A stretch of 64,000 nucleotides of DNA from Subtercola frigoramans (GTDB lineage: Bacteria; Actinomycetota; Actinomycetes; Actinomycetales; Microbacteriaceae): positions 2,666,001 to 2,730,000 of the forward strand of contig NZ_JAFBBU010000001.1 in the NCBI RefSeq assembly GCF_016907385.1, read 5' to 3'. The translations under genes were made by a program, and so were the position numbers. Positions 18,121 to 27,837 of this stretch are shown here, piece after piece; the stretch's first letter is position 1, and every line of letters begins with the position of its first letter. A model generated the notes under the pieces. It was not told the origin of the DNA. It saw only the letters and a program-made list of their open reading frames with translations, and did no database searches.

Positions 18121-18259
18121 ACACGACTGTGGATCTGCATGGCGCGCAATGCCAGCTGAACATCGTCCATCGGACTAACAGATCCGTACGCACTGGCCTC
18201 GATCTTGCGATCACGTTTGGACGGGCATCGCTGCCGCTCTCAACTATTCCTGACGCCGA

Positions 18260-19015
18260 CTAGTCCAGCGGACCGCCAGCCACATACAGAATCTGACCGG
18301 AGACGAATCCCGAGCGATCATCGACGAAGAACGACACTGCGTTCGAGATGTCGTCGGGCTGGCCTACTCGAGCGACTGGAATCTGGCTGGCCCATTGGTC
18401 GAGCAATTGCTCGAAGGGCGTGCCGAGTCGTTCGGCGGTAGCCGCCGTCATGTCGGTCTGGATGTAGCCGGGCGCGATCGAGTTGACGGTGATGCCGAAC
18501 TTTCCGAGCTCGAGCGCGAGCGTTTTCGTGAAGCCCTGAATGCCTGCTTTCGCTGCGGCATAGTTGGCTTGGCCTCTGTTTCCCAGCGCAGAGCTGCTCG
18601 ACATGTTGACGATGCGCCCGAAACCTTGCTTGGTCATATATTTCTGGGCGGCCTTGCTCATCAAGAACGCTCCTCGAAGGTGCACGCCGATGACCGCATC
18701 CCAGTCGTTGGTCGTCATCTTGAACAAGAAATTGTCTCGAATAATTCCGGCATTGTTGATGAGGATGGTCGGATGCCCCAGCTCGGCCTCGATTGACGAG
18801 AACGCCGCGCTGACCGCCTCTTCGTTGCTCACATCTGCGCCCACAGCGATCGCTCGGCCGCCCGCCGCCCTGATCGAATCGACCGTTGCGTCGCAGCTCT
18901 CTGCCGTGAGGTCGAGTACCGCGACCGCGTGACCATCGTCGGCAAGGCGTTGGGCAACGGCGGCACCTATCCCCCGCGCCGCGCCCGTCACGATTGCAAT
19001 TCGTTCCGTTGACAT
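18260..19015 (-). CDS. SDR oxidoreductase, FabG-like
   Basis: NAD(P)-dependent 3-hydroxyacyl-type dehydrogenase/reductase of 251 residues. The Rossmann motif TGAARGIG, NNAG, the catalytic Ser (SSSSALGNRG) and YAAAK (Tyr/Lys) are present. Last gene of the thiolase-arm operon, so likely oxidises the 3-hydroxyacyl-CoA made by the MaoC hydratase. ATG 19015 has AAGGAGAAAATTC upstream. Confidence 0.88.
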   Translation of the reverse strand: MSTERIAIVTGAARGIGAAVAQRLADDGHAVAVLDLTAESCDATVDSIRAAGGRAIAVGADVSNEEAVSAAFSSIEAELGHPTILINNAGIIRDNFLFKMTTNDWDAVIGVHLRGAFLMSKAAQKYMTKQGFGRIVNMSSSSALGNRGQANYAAAKAGIQGFTKTLALELGKFGITVNSIAPGYIQTDMTAATAERLGTPFEQLLDQWASQIPVARVGQPDDISNAVSFFVDDRSGFVSGQILYVAGGPLD

Positions 19016-19090
19016 GAATTTTCTCCTTATTTGATGTGGTGAAGCGTATGTGAAATGGTGAAACAGTTCCGATGATTGCTCAGACTAGGT

Positions 19091-20125
19091 TCACCGACCG
19101 ACCTTGCCGAAAAGACCCGCAAGAGGTGCGAGAACGATGGGCCGCGCGGCGAACCACACGCCTCCGATGATGGCGATCGAGGCACTGAAGATCGTGAAGC
19201 CGACCCAATTGACGGCGTCCTGCCCGCCGTACATATGGTTGAGATTACGAAGCGCGCCCGTCGCGAGGACAAGTGTGACGTGAACGATGATGAAGAACAC
19301 GAAGTACAGCATCACCGGAAAATGCAGGGCCCGCGCCCACTCCACCGGATAGAGTCGGACGAGGCGCGCCGCACGCGCAGGCCACAGCGCCGACATGCGA
19401 AAACCCGTGACGATCGCCAGGGGCGCAGCCACGAAAATCGTGACGAAATAGGCGAGCACCTGCAGGCTGTTGTAGTTGACCCAGCCGTCTTCTGTCGGCC
19501 ACATCAGCGATGCATATTGCAGGGCGGCAGAGAGGGCGTTGGGAATGACAGCCCAGCTGGTGGGTATCACGCGCATCCATTGACCTGTGGCGAAGAGCAG
19601 CACGATGAAGATCACGCCGTTGATCAGCCACAGAAGGTCGACAGATTGGTGAAACCATAGGCTCAAACTGATTTTTCGGCTGATCGGTCGCCGCGAGGTG
19701 AAGAACACATCGGGTCGCTTCTGGGTGCGAACCTGCCAGCCGCTGCGGATGATCAGCACCATGAAGAAGACTGTCAAGAAGTGTTGCCACCCCAACCAGG
19801 CCGGTATTCCCACGGGTGCCGAATCGGGCAGCGGCGTTTCGCCCGGATACGTCGTCATGAAGTCGCGCATGACGTCGAGACCGGCCAGCCCCCGTGCTGC
19901 GAGCACCAGAATGCCGGCCGCGACGACGGCGCCGAGGATGCCGAGCACGACTCGCGGCATCGCTGCCACGCCGAATCGAACTTCGCGTGGCTTTCCGCTC
20001 GGTTCGACCGACATCACTGGCGCGGCAGCACCGGGCAGGGCGGGCGCAGCGGCGGGCCGTTGCCCTTCTTCCGATTCGCGCGGCAGGCCGCGGCGCACCA
20101 CCCGTGGGCGTTGCTCGTCTGTCAT
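19091..20125 (-). CDS. Membrane cytochrome b561/FDH-gamma-like protein
   Basis: The 344-residue protein has a ~55-residue cytoplasmic, Arg/Pro-rich start, then about six hydrophobic segments ([94 protein letters not shown]). Candidate haem His ligands occur in [20 protein letters not shown] and IIVHVTL. It resembles the cytochrome-b/b6 subunits of formate dehydrogenase or thiosulfate reductase, yet no such catalytic subunits are nearby. It overlaps etfA by 4 bp, so it may carry electrons from ETF to the quinone pool (inference). Confidence 0.75.
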   Translation of the reverse strand: MTDEQRPRVVRRGLPRESEEGQRPAAAPALPGAAAPVMSVEPSGKPREVRFGVAAMPRVVLGILGAVVAAGILVLAARGLAGLDVMRDFMTTYPGETPLPDSAPVGIPAWLGWQHFLTVFFMVLIIRSGWQVRTQKRPDVFFTSRRPISRKISLSLWFHQSVDLLWLINGVIFIVLLFATGQWMRVIPTSWAVIPNALSAALQYASLMWPTEDGWVNYNSLQVLAYFVTIFVAAPLAIVTGFRMSALWPARAARLVRLYPVEWARALHFPVMLYFVFFIIVHVTLVLATGALRNLNHMYGGQDAVNWVGFTIFSASIAIIGGVWFAARPIVLAPLAGLFGKVGR

Positions 20126-21117
20126 GGCTGACTCTGACTGTCGTTGAGCGCTGCAATCAGTTGCGGCACCACGGTGAAGATGTCGCCGACGACACCGAAG
20201 TCGGCTATCTCGAATATCGGGGCGTCCGCGTCTTGGTTGATTGCGACGATGGTCTTTGCGGTCTGCATCCCGGCTCGGTGTTGTATTGCTCCTGAGATTC
20301 CGAGCGCGACGTAGAGCTGCGGTGAGACCGAGACACCGGTTTGCCCCACCTGGTGGCTGTGCGGAATGTATCCTGCGTCGACCGCCGCCCGCGATGCGCC
20401 GACGCCCGCACCCAATGCGTCTGCGAGCTGTTCGACCAGAACGAATCCTTGCTGCGAACCGAGCCCGCGACCACCCGAAACCACTTTCGCGGCACCGCTC
20501 AGCTCGGGGCGGGTCGATGATTGCGACGCGGGGGTGAAGGCGCTCACTTCGAACGCCGGCGTCGCAGAATCGGCAACGGGCAGCGGGATGCTCTGCGGTG
20601 GCTGCGCGTCCGCGCGAGCGTCGATTGCGCCCTGTCGAATGGTGACGACCAGCGCCCCGAAGGTGGCTGCAGCCTCTACGGTGTACGCGCCGCCGTAAAC
20701 CGAATGATGGGTGACGATTCCGTCGTCGTCTCGGCTGACTCCCACCGCATCGACCGAGACCGCGGCATGCACTCGCACTGCGAATCGTGCGGCTACATCG
20801 CGGCCCTCGATCGACTTCGCGATGAGAATCGCTTCGGGTTTCACCAGCTGCGCAGCAGAGACCAGGGCATCGACGATCGGCGCACTGAGCATCGTCGAAA
20901 CCGCCGTGGTCTCGACGACCAGAACCTGCGCGGCTCCGAAGCTCGCAGCGGCACGTGCCGCATCGGCCGCATGTTCTGGCGACGCGACGATCAACGCGAT
21001 GGGAGTACCGATGCTCGCCGCAGCGCCGAGCAGCGCGGGCACTGTATTCGCGAGCACGCCAAGCGGAGTCACCTCGGCCACGACGAGGATGGAGTCGGCT
21101 GAAAATGAGTCTGACAC
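20122..21117 (-). CDS. etfA: Electron transfer flavoprotein alpha subunit
   Basis: The 331-residue FAD-binding subunit accepts electrons from acyl-CoA dehydrogenase. The C-terminal FAD domain shows [46 protein letters not shown] and [22 protein letters not shown], all classic. Its partner etfB lies 4 kb away, separated by three ABC transporter genes in the same operon, an uncommon arrangement. Coupled to the cytochrome b gene by ATGA overlap. Confidence 0.94.
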   Translation of the reverse strand: MSDSFSADSILVVAEVTPLGVLANTVPALLGAAASIGTPIALIVASPEHAADAARAAASFGAAQVLVVETTAVSTMLSAPIVDALVSAAQLVKPEAILIAKSIEGRDVAARFAVRVHAAVSVDAVGVSRDDDGIVTHHSVYGGAYTVEAAATFGALVVTIRQGAIDARADAQPPQSIPLPVADSATPAFEVSAFTPASQSSTRPELSGAAKVVSGGRGLGSQQGFVLVEQLADALGAGVGASRAAVDAGYIPHSHQVGQTGVSVSPQLYVALGISGAIQHRAGMQTAKTIVAINQDADAPIFEIADFGVVGDIFTVVPQLIAALNDSQSQP

Positions 21118-21177
21118 GTTATCTTCTTTCGCAGATGATCTGGATGCTGCTGGTTGTCGCGTACGCCGATCGATGAC

Positions 21178-22383
21178 CTACTGGAGTCCCCAGCTGGTCA
21201 GATAGGTCGTCTGATAGTCGATGGGCGACTCGAAGTCTTGACCATCGGGCATCATGTTGTGGTCGACATCGACGAAGCGGAATCCGATTCCCTCCGGCAC
21301 CTGGGGCACGTTATTGAAGTAGCGGTTCATCGCGTCGATTCCGCCCCAGGCTGTCCACGAGGCGCTCTGGGCGGGGTCGGCGTTCAGGCCGCCTCCATCT
21401 CGAATCAGTTGCAACGCAGGCGCAAAGCCCTCGCCGGCGACAACGGTCATGCCGCCTTGCCGGTCGGCGTCGCTGATGGCTTTGGCGACTCCGCCCGTCG
21501 TGGCGACGCTGTCGAAGTTGAGCAGCGCAGCGTTCGCGTCGGGGTATTGGTTCAGCACTGTGGTGAACTTCTGCTGAAGCGGGCCACCTGCGCCCAGATC
21601 GGTGGCGACCCAGTCGACGGTCGAAAGAACGTTGCAGCCGGAGCATTTGGCAAGTGCGGCATCCTGTCCTTCTTTCTGGTACTCGCCGTATATGCTTCCC
21701 GTGTATCCGGTGCGCAGAATCTTGGCGTTGCCCTCGGTGGCGTCGATCGCATAAGAGGCCTGCAAGAATCCCCACTCGTAGAAATACTGTCCCGATGTCG
21801 CAAACGCGCTGTTGAACTGCATGTCTACGAAGAGCGGCGCGGATGCTCCCCCATCGTTCTTCGGGTCATCGCAGTCTGCGCCCTGAATGTTGAAAACCGG
21901 GATGCCTGCCGCTTTGGCCTCGGCCAGGGGCTGAGCGATCTCGGCGCACCCGATGCCGCTGACGACGATTGCGTCGGGCTTCGCTGCGATCGCCTGTCGC
22001 ATTCCGGTACCGTATGCGCCGTTCGCGTTGAAGGCGCCGTCGATGATCTGAAATTTCCAGCCCACTTTCTGAGCGACCGTTGCCATCGCATTGGGGATGC
22101 CGGAGCAGCCAGGAGCGGCCTGCCCGCACGACAAGAAGATCACGTTCTTATTGGCCGGGAGTTTCGGGCCCGTGGCGGGCGGCGCGGTCTCGTTCGAGTT
22201 GTACAGCTCTGTCAATGTCGGAATGCCTTGGGCATACACGTGGTTCGGGTCGGCCGCGCTCGCTGCGGTTGAGCTCGTGCCGCTGCCCGTGTCGTCGGAG
22301 CAGCCGACGAGAAGCAATCCAGTGGCGAGCATCACCCCCATTGCCATCAGCGGTTTGTGTTTGCTTCTGCTGAAAAACGTCAT
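21178..22383 (-). CDS. ABC transporter substrate-binding lipoprotein (CUT2/sugar type)
   Basis: The 401-residue protein starts at the ATG at 22383 with GGAGGA upstream; the lipobox LLLVGCSDD near residue 25 makes it a lipoprotein. The mature part is a type-1 periplasmic-binding fold (GKLPANKNVIFLSC-like entry, AKPDAIVVSGIGC, AGIPVFNIQGADC). Six cysteines besides the lipobox Cys (SCGQAAPGC, GIGC, GADC, KCSGC) are unusual and suggest disulfides. Embedded in a CoA/beta-oxidation operon, so the ligand may not be a simple sugar. Confidence 0.85.
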   Translation of the reverse strand: MTFFSRSKHKPLMAMGVMLATGLLLVGCSDDTGSGTSSTAASAADPNHVYAQGIPTLTELYNSNETAPPATGPKLPANKNVIFLSCGQAAPGCSGIPNAMATVAQKVGWKFQIIDGAFNANGAYGTGMRQAIAAKPDAIVVSGIGCAEIAQPLAEAKAAGIPVFNIQGADCDDPKNDGGASAPLFVDMQFNSAFATSGQYFYEWGFLQASYAIDATEGNAKILRTGYTGSIYGEYQKEGQDAALAKCSGCNVLSTVDWVATDLGAGGPLQQKFTTVLNQYPDANAALLNFDSVATTGGVAKAISDADRQGGMTVVAGEGFAPALQLIRDGGGLNADPAQSASWTAWGGIDAMNRYFNNVPQVPEGIGFRFVDVDHNMMPDGQDFESPIDYQTTYLTSWGLQ

Positions 22384-22480
22384 TGTTTCCTCCGTGCAGT
22401 TGATGTGATTGCGCCGGTTGGTCCCGGCCTGGTGTCCCGTTTGTGAACGGGAGGTTCGTGGTTTGGTCAGGGGGTGAGAG

Positions 22481-23587
22481 CTAGGTCTGTGCCGACCGCG
22501 AGGTCTGTGGCGATGACCGTTCGGCATCTACACGGGCGTGTTGCTTCTTGGCCGCGCCCGCCTGACGACTTCGCGCTATCAGGGTCGAGAGGGCCACGGC
22601 GGCGATGAGGGCGAGACCGTTGAAGACGGGCTGCACCCAGACATCTGCCCCGAGCAAGGTGAGCCCGCTGACGCTGATTGCGACGAAGAACACGCCGATC
22701 ACCGTGCCCCAGACGTTGTATTTGCCGGGTTTGAGCATCGTTGCGCCCAGAAAGACGGCAGTGAATGCCGGAAAGAGGTACGCCGTTGCAACGGAAGGGT
22801 CGCCTGCTCCACCCCTAGACGTCTGCAGTGCGCCGGCCGCGCCGGCCAAGACACCTGAGATGACGAAGCTTGTCCAGACGGCGCGAGTGGTGCCGATGCC
22901 CACAAGGCGGGCGGCGCTCTCGTTCGAGCCGATGGCTTCCAGTCTTCTGCCGAATGGTGTCTGGGTGACGATGTACCAGACGATCACGGCGATCGCGATG
23001 AGAATCAGAAACGGTCGCGGCACTCCGAGAAGAGACTGGGCGCTCCAGTGCCCGAATGACGGCGGGATACCTGACGTGATCAATTGCCCCTTCGTGTACC
23101 ACGTAATGGCGCCGATCAGGGCGGTGTAGGTGCCGAGGGTCACGACGAAGCCGTTCAGTCTCACCTTGGCGACCAGAAGACCATTGATGAATCCGATGAG
23201 CGCACCGACGATCAGTCCTGCCAACAGGGCTGCCCAGACCGGTAGATGGTAGGTGCTCATGGCGGCAGCGACGGTGATGTTGGAGACTCCCGCGATCGCG
23301 CTCACGGAGAGGTCGAAGTATCCACAGATGAGTGGCACGACCATGGCGAGCGCAACGAGCGCTGTCACGGCCTGATTGCCTAAGAGCAGGTTGATGTTCG
23401 CCGAGCTTCGAAAGGTCGGCCCGCTCACCGGGTTGGCGGTGAACACAATAAAAAGGATGACCAGCAAGAGAGGCAGCCCGAATTGCTCGAGACGCCGAAC
23501 TGCGCCTGGCACCGATGTGCTCGTGCGACGTGTCGTCGTGCTCGGATTGTCTGCAGCAGCCGCAGAGGTGGTGCGTGAGGGAGTCAT
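22481..23587 (-). CDS. ABC transporter permease (RbsC/CUT2 family)
   Basis: The 368-residue membrane permease has ~10 hydrophobic segments, the BPD_transp_2 signature SAIAGVSNI and the EAIGSNESAARLVGI motif. N- and C-terminal tails are polar. It overlaps the ATPase gene upstream by 4 bp (ATGA) and precedes the binding-protein gene by 97 bp. It forms the channel of the importer encoded here. Confidence 0.88.
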   Translation of the reverse strand: MTPSRTTSAAAADNPSTTTRRTSTSVPGAVRRLEQFGLPLLLVILFIVFTANPVSGPTFRSSANINLLLGNQAVTALVALAMVVPLICGYFDLSVSAIAGVSNITVAAAMSTYHLPVWAALLAGLIVGALIGFINGLLVAKVRLNGFVVTLGTYTALIGAITWYTKGQLITSGIPPSFGHWSAQSLLGVPRPFLILIAIAVIVWYIVTQTPFGRRLEAIGSNESAARLVGIGTTRAVWTSFVISGVLAGAAGALQTSRGGAGDPSVATAYLFPAFTAVFLGATMLKPGKYNVWGTVIGVFFVAISVSGLTLLGADVWVQPVFNGLALIAAVALSTLIARSRQAGAAKKQHARVDAERSSPQTSRSAQT

Positions 23588-25155
23588 TTTGAGGTCTCGC
23601 TTGTTTCGAGGACGATGTGGGTCAGCCGTTGCGGAGTCATCTCGTCGCCGGTGAGTTGGGCGACTATGCGACCTTCTCGAATGACGAGTATGCGATCGCA
23701 GAACGAGATCAGCTCTTCGAAGTCAGAGGCGGCCACGAGTGCAGCGGCGCCATTGTCGGTAGCCGCTCTGACGAGGTCGTAGATCTCGGCTCTGGCACCG
23801 ACATCGACACCCTGAGTGGGCTCGTCCAACAGCAGCAGGGTCGGTCGCAGGCGCAGCCAACGAGCGACCACGACCTTCTGTTGGTTGCCGCCAGACAGAG
23901 TAGAGAGAAGAGCATCGGCGCCCGTGGCTTTGACCAGGAACTTCTGGATGTCGCTGGTGGCGTCCGCGCGAATCGCGCGGTTCGAGAGCCGGCCGCGCCT
24001 GAAGTACGACGCGAGGGCGGGCATGGCGATGTTGCTGGCAATGGTCTCGTCGAGAAATACCCCGTCGTGAAGGCGATTCTCGGGCACATAGGCAACGCCC
24101 GATTTGATCGCCTCCGCCGTCGATCGGGGAGCGAACGGTCGCCCATTCAGCCGCATGTGACCGGCCGATGGTCGGAGATCGCCGAAGATCGTACGCAGAA
24201 GCTCCGATCGGCCTGAACCGAGCAGGCCGGCCAGTCCGACCACCTCACCCGGCCGCACGTCGAGAGTGACGTTGCGCAGCGGCGCGGCGGCGATATCAGT
24301 GGCCGAAAAGAGCGGCACGTCAACGCGAGACGTCGCGCTGACGCGAGGCGCTTTCTCGACAACAGATCCAACGATCAGTTCGATCAGAAAATCTTCACTG
24401 ATCTCTGCGGCAGTGTAGGTTCCGACCACTCGTCCGTCTCGCAGAGCCGTGACGCGATCGGCGATTGCCAGGATCTCATCAAGGCGATGACTGACGTAGA
24501 GAATCGCCTGGCCTGCAGCGGCGTATTTCTTGAGCTGGCTCAGCAGAAGGGCTACCTCGTGGGCGGGCAACGAAGCGGTAGGCTCATCCAGAATCAGAAG
24601 GCCGCTCGAGGAATCCGACTGCCCCTGCAGGGCCCTGGCGATAGCCACCTGCGTACGAACGGAGGGGCCCACAGCTCTCAATTGTGTGTTCGGGTCGGCA
24701 GCAATCTCGAAACGCTCGATGAGGCTCCGCGTCCTCTTGTTGAGCGACCGCCAATCGATGCCGCCGAGCCAGGTGCGTTCGTAGCCGGAACCGAGAGCAA
24801 GATTCTCCGCGACAGACATGTCAAGGAATACGCCGAGGTCTTGATGAACGGCGTGCACACCCGACTCCCGAGCGCCCGCCGGGCTGGTCTCATCAGACGC
24901 AGTGACATGTGCATCAATCCTGATCGATCCGTCAGGATCGCCTTGATAGACGCCGCACAGAATCTTGATGAGTGTCGATTTGCCGGAACCGTTGCCTCCT
25001 ACGAGAGCATGGATCTCCCCCGCTCCGATGGTCAGATTGACTGAGTCGAGCGCTCTTGTTCCGGGAAAAGACTTCGACAGATTGGTGATCTGCACACGCT
25101 CGTCAGCGGCATGCCTTCGGCTTGCGGTGACGTTTTCAGTGGGCACTTCGGTCAT
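23584..25155 (-). CDS. Sugar-type ABC importer ATPase with two nucleotide-binding domains
   Basis: The 523-residue protein has duplicated ABC cassettes, as in RbsA/MglA. First cassette: Walker A GGNGSGKST, Walker B LLILDEPTASL. Second cassette: degenerate Walker A GLLGSGRSEL, signature LSGGNQQKVVVARWL and DEPTQGVDVGARAEIY. It follows etfB with a 1-bp gap. Together with the permease and lipoprotein it forms a complete importer for the pathway substrate. Confidence 0.92.
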   Translation of the reverse strand: MTEVPTENVTASRRHAADERVQITNLSKSFPGTRALDSVNLTIGAGEIHALVGGNGSGKSTLIKILCGVYQGDPDGSIRIDAHVTASDETSPAGARESGVHAVHQDLGVFLDMSVAENLALGSGYERTWLGGIDWRSLNKRTRSLIERFEIAADPNTQLRAVGPSVRTQVAIARALQGQSDSSSGLLILDEPTASLPAHEVALLLSQLKKYAAAGQAILYVSHRLDEILAIADRVTALRDGRVVGTYTAAEISEDFLIELIVGSVVEKAPRVSATSRVDVPLFSATDIAAAPLRNVTLDVRPGEVVGLAGLLGSGRSELLRTIFGDLRPSAGHMRLNGRPFAPRSTAEAIKSGVAYVPENRLHDGVFLDETIASNIAMPALASYFRRGRLSNRAIRADATSDIQKFLVKATGADALLSTLSGGNQQKVVVARWLRLRPTLLLLDEPTQGVDVGARAEIYDLVRAATDNGAAALVAASDFEELISFCDRILVIREGRIVAQLTGDEMTPQRLTHIVLETSETSK

Positions 25156-25156
25156 C

Positions 25157-25930
25157 TCACGCCAGGTTTCTTTGACGCAGGAAGTCGGCGATCTGCTGAC
25201 CGCCGTCTCCTTCGTCGACGATCTTCACTCCGGCGAGTCGCGGAGTCTTCTCTGCTACGGCGACCACAATGGAGCGCGGAAGGTCGGCCTCTGCGTCGAC
25301 TCCGAGTTCAGCCAGAGACAGGGTCGAGAATGGCTTCTTCTTCGCCGCCATGATGCCTTTGAAGTTGGGGAATCGCGCGTCGGGCAGTTGTTCGGTGATA
25401 GAAATCACCGCGGGAAGCGCACCCGACACGTGCATCGTTCCCGTGTCGCTCACGCGATCGCCCGACACGCCGTGCTCTGAGATCTCGACGCGTTCCAGGT
25501 TGGTTGCGTGCCCAACACCCAACAGTTCTGCCACCATCGCCGGCAACATGCCGGCGGTTCCGTCGGTCGACAGGTTTCCCGAAATGACCAGGTCGAAGCC
25601 TGTGGTGTCGATCGCCCGCGCCAGCACTTCGGCTGTGAGAGTGAGATCTGCACCCTTCAGCCGATCGTCGAAAATGTGCACGGCGCTGGTCGCGCCCATG
25701 GCCAGACCCTTACGCAAAGTCGTCGTCACCGTTTCGGGCCCCATCGACATGACTACGACCTCCGTGCCTGGGTTCTTCTCTGCGTACGAGACTGCTACCT
25801 CTGTCGCCCGTTCGCCGATCTCGTCGAGCACGCGTTCGCTCGCCGACCGATCGGCAAGGCCGGTTTCGCGGTCGAGTGTGCGATCACCGTAGGTGTCGGG
25901 AACCTCTTTGACCAACACGACGATTCTCAT
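25157..25930 (-). CDS. etfB: Electron transfer flavoprotein beta subunit
   Basis: AMP-binding subunit of 257 residues, starting MRIVVLVKEVPDTYGDRTLD with AAGGAG upstream. Typical ETF-beta stretches are VVMSMGPETVTTTLRKGLAMGA, DLVISGNLSTDGTAGMLPAM and the GIMAAKKKPF recognition-loop region near 200 that contacts the dehydrogenase. It is upstream of the ABC genes; etfA is downstream of them. Confidence 0.94.
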   Translation of the reverse strand: MRIVVLVKEVPDTYGDRTLDRETGLADRSASERVLDEIGERATEVAVSYAEKNPGTEVVVMSMGPETVTTTLRKGLAMGATSAVHIFDDRLKGADLTLTAEVLARAIDTTGFDLVISGNLSTDGTAGMLPAMVAELLGVGHATNLERVEISEHGVSGDRVSDTGTMHVSGALPAVISITEQLPDARFPNFKGIMAAKKKPFSTLSLAELGVDAEADLPRSIVVAVAEKTPRLAGVKIVDEGDGGQQIADFLRQRNLA

Positions 25931-25993
25931 TGTTGAACTCCTTGGTGCGGTGGTGAAACTGTGCAGTAGTGAGACTGTGCAGCGGTGAAACGC

Positions 25994-26446
25994 TCAGGGC
26001 GAGAGCAGGCCGATGGAGTCGACGACGCAGGCGGGCTTGCTTGCGCCCTCGATCTCGACGGTGACGTGAACGACCACGCGAAATCCGGATCGTGCACGCG
26101 TGACCGAGCGAAGTTCGGCGCCGGCCCGCAGGCGAGAACCGACAGGCACAGGTGCAGGGAATCGAACGGTGTCTGCGCCATAGTTGATGGCCGTTCGAAT
26201 CCCTTCGACGCCGTAGACCTCCCAGAGCATCGCTGACACGAGACTGAGAGTCAGGTAGCCGTGGGCGATTGTCGAGCCATAGGGACCTTCGGCAGCCTTA
26301 ATAGGTTCGACATGAATCCACTGATGGTCATCGGTAGCGTCGGCGAAAGTGTCGATCTGCTGCTGAGTGATGACTCGCCACGGCGAGAACCCCAGATGAG
26401 TACCGATAGCCCCTTCGAGCTCAGCGACGCTGCTGAACATTCTCAT
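25994..26446 (-). CDS. MaoC-like enoyl-CoA hydratase
   Basis: Single hot-dog domain of 150 residues. The hydratase-2 motif is present as FADATDDHQWIHVEPIKA (catalytic Asp and His) followed by YGSTIAHGYLTLSLVS. The start is MRMFSSVAELEGAIG. Expected reaction: hydration of an enoyl-CoA in the pathway. The 63-bp gap to etfB contains short repeats of GTGAAACTGTGCAG. Confidence 0.88.
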   Translation of the reverse strand: MRMFSSVAELEGAIGTHLGFSPWRVITQQQIDTFADATDDHQWIHVEPIKAAEGPYGSTIAHGYLTLSLVSAMLWEVYGVEGIRTAINYGADTVRFPAPVPVGSRLRAGAELRSVTRARSGFRVVVHVTVEIEGASKPACVVDSIGLLSP

Positions 26447-26491
26447 CTCACATAACCGATCCGCCGTAGACGGTGCATACGGCACCGTTCC

Positions 26492-27697
26492 TCATAAAGC
26501 GACCTCGAACAGGCCGGCGGCTCCCATGCCGCCTCCGACGCACATCGAGACCACGACCCAGCGCACGCCCCGTCGGCGCCCTTCGATCAGAGCGTGGCCG
26601 GTCAGCCGAGCACCGGTCATTCCGTAGGGATGGCCGACCGCGATCGCCCCACCGTCGACGTTCATCTTCTCGGGGTCGATGCCGAGAAAGTCGCGCGAGT
26701 ATGCGGCCTGTGAGGCGAAGGCTTCGTTGAGCTCCCAGAGTCCGATGTCATCGATCGTGAGCCCATGGTTGGCGAGCAGCTTCGGGATCGCGGTGATTGG
26801 TCCGATGCCCATTTCTTCGGGCGCGCATCCGGTTACCGCCATTCCCCGGTAGAAGCCGAGGGGCATGATCCCGCGGCGGTTCGCCTCACCCGCCTCCATC
26901 AGTACAGCCGCCGCGGCACCGTCAGAGAGCTGCGAGGCGTTTCCTGCGGTCACCGAAGGCACGGCACTGGCATCTCCCGGGGCCATCACCGGAGTGAGAC
27001 CGGCCAGCGCTTCGGCCGTCGTGTCGCGGATGCCCTCGTCGTGGATGAGGGTGACCGTCTGCTCTGACGTCTCCCCTGTCTGCCGATCTGTGACGAGCTT
27101 CGTCACCGTGATGGGTGCGATTTCTTCGTCGAAACGCCCCGCATCGCGAGCGGCCTTTGCTCGCTGTTGCGACTGCAGGCCCATCAGGTCTTGCAGTTCA
27201 CGGGAGACGCCGAACTTCTCTGCGACCCTCTCAGCCGTGCGCAGCATCGGCCAGTAGACGCCAGGGCGATTCTGCTCGAGCCAGGCGTCGGTGTTGCGGT
27301 ACGCGTTCCAGTGGTCGTTCTGAACCAGCGAGATCGACTCCGCGCCACCGCCGATCGCGATCGTCATATTCTCCTGAACGATCTGGCGGCCGGCGGTCGC
27401 GATGGCCATCAGGCCAGATGCGCACTGTCGGTCGATGGTCGACCCGGGCACCGTCACCGGCAGGCCTGCGCGAAGGGCGGCTTGCCGGGCCAGGTTGGAA
27501 CCGGTGCTGCCCTGCTGCATGGCACAGCCGAACAGCACATCTTCGACTTCTGCGCCGTCGATTCCTGCGCGCTCGATGGCGTGCGAGACCGCGTGTGCTG
27601 CTAGTTCTTGCCCGGAGGTGTTGTTGAACGCGCCCCGATAGGCCTTGCCGATCGGCGTTCGTGCAACTGACACGATTGCTGCTTCTCTGATAGTCAT
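26492..27697 (-). CDS. Acetyl-CoA C-acyltransferase (thiolase)
   Basis: Cleaves 3-ketoacyl-CoA with CoA. About 401 residues from [18 protein letters not shown]; several nearby ATGs (up to 27715) and no clear Shine-Dalgarno leave the exact start open. Active-site Cys is in [12 protein letters not shown], the His in ELNEAFASQ…[16 protein letters not shown], and the second Cys in [17 protein letters not shown]. First gene of the minus-strand arm; a palindrome at 27718–27733 overlaps its start region. Confidence 0.94.
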   Translation of the reverse strand: MTIREAAIVSVARTPIGKAYRGAFNNTSGQELAAHAVSHAIERAGIDGAEVEDVLFGCAMQQGSTGSNLARQAALRAGLPVTVPGSTIDRQCASGLMAIATAGRQIVQENMTIAIGGGAESISLVQNDHWNAYRNTDAWLEQNRPGVYWPMLRTAERVAEKFGVSRELQDLMGLQSQQRAKAARDAGRFDEEIAPITVTKLVTDRQTGETSEQTVTLIHDEGIRDTTAEALAGLTPVMAPGDASAVPSVTAGNASQLSDGAAAAVLMEAGEANRRGIMPLGFYRGMAVTGCAPEEMGIGPITAIPKLLANHGLTIDDIGLWELNEAFASQAAYSRDFLGIDPEKMNVDGGAIAVGHPYGMTGARLTGHALIEGRRRGVRWVVVSMCVGGGMGAAGLFEVAL

Positions 27698-27717
27698 GGC
27701 CATCATCATGACCATGT

Positions 27718-27733
27718 TTGACTACAAAGTCAA
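27718..27733. promoter_or_regulatory. Candidate TetR operator between the thiolase and CoA ligase
   Basis: TTGACT-ACAA-AGTCAA is a perfect 6-bp dyad with a 4-bp centre in the divergent promoter region. A related TTGACT-N4-AGT site (minus strand) lies at 32259–32274 in the other divergent gap of the cluster, suggesting one regulator, probably the TetR gene at 30541. Confidence 0.5.
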
Positions 27734-27837
27734 TAAATTGCCCACCCGGTCATATTGCACTTGACGCGGACGTGCTTCTGGCCCACAATCGACCAAGGGT
27801 TCAAATTATCGACCCGATGATTCACGCAGGAGTTGCG

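Larger units (their letters stand above)
17691..18259. other. Non-coding stretch with inverted and direct repeats
   Basis: 569 bp between mesD and the SDR gene with no convincing gene; short minus-strand frames (17857–18214) lack start signals and family resemblance. It holds the motif at 17904–17933 that recurs at 38523, and a 15-bp inverted repeat at 18042/18106. Possibly the boundary of the catabolic island. Confidence 0.5.
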
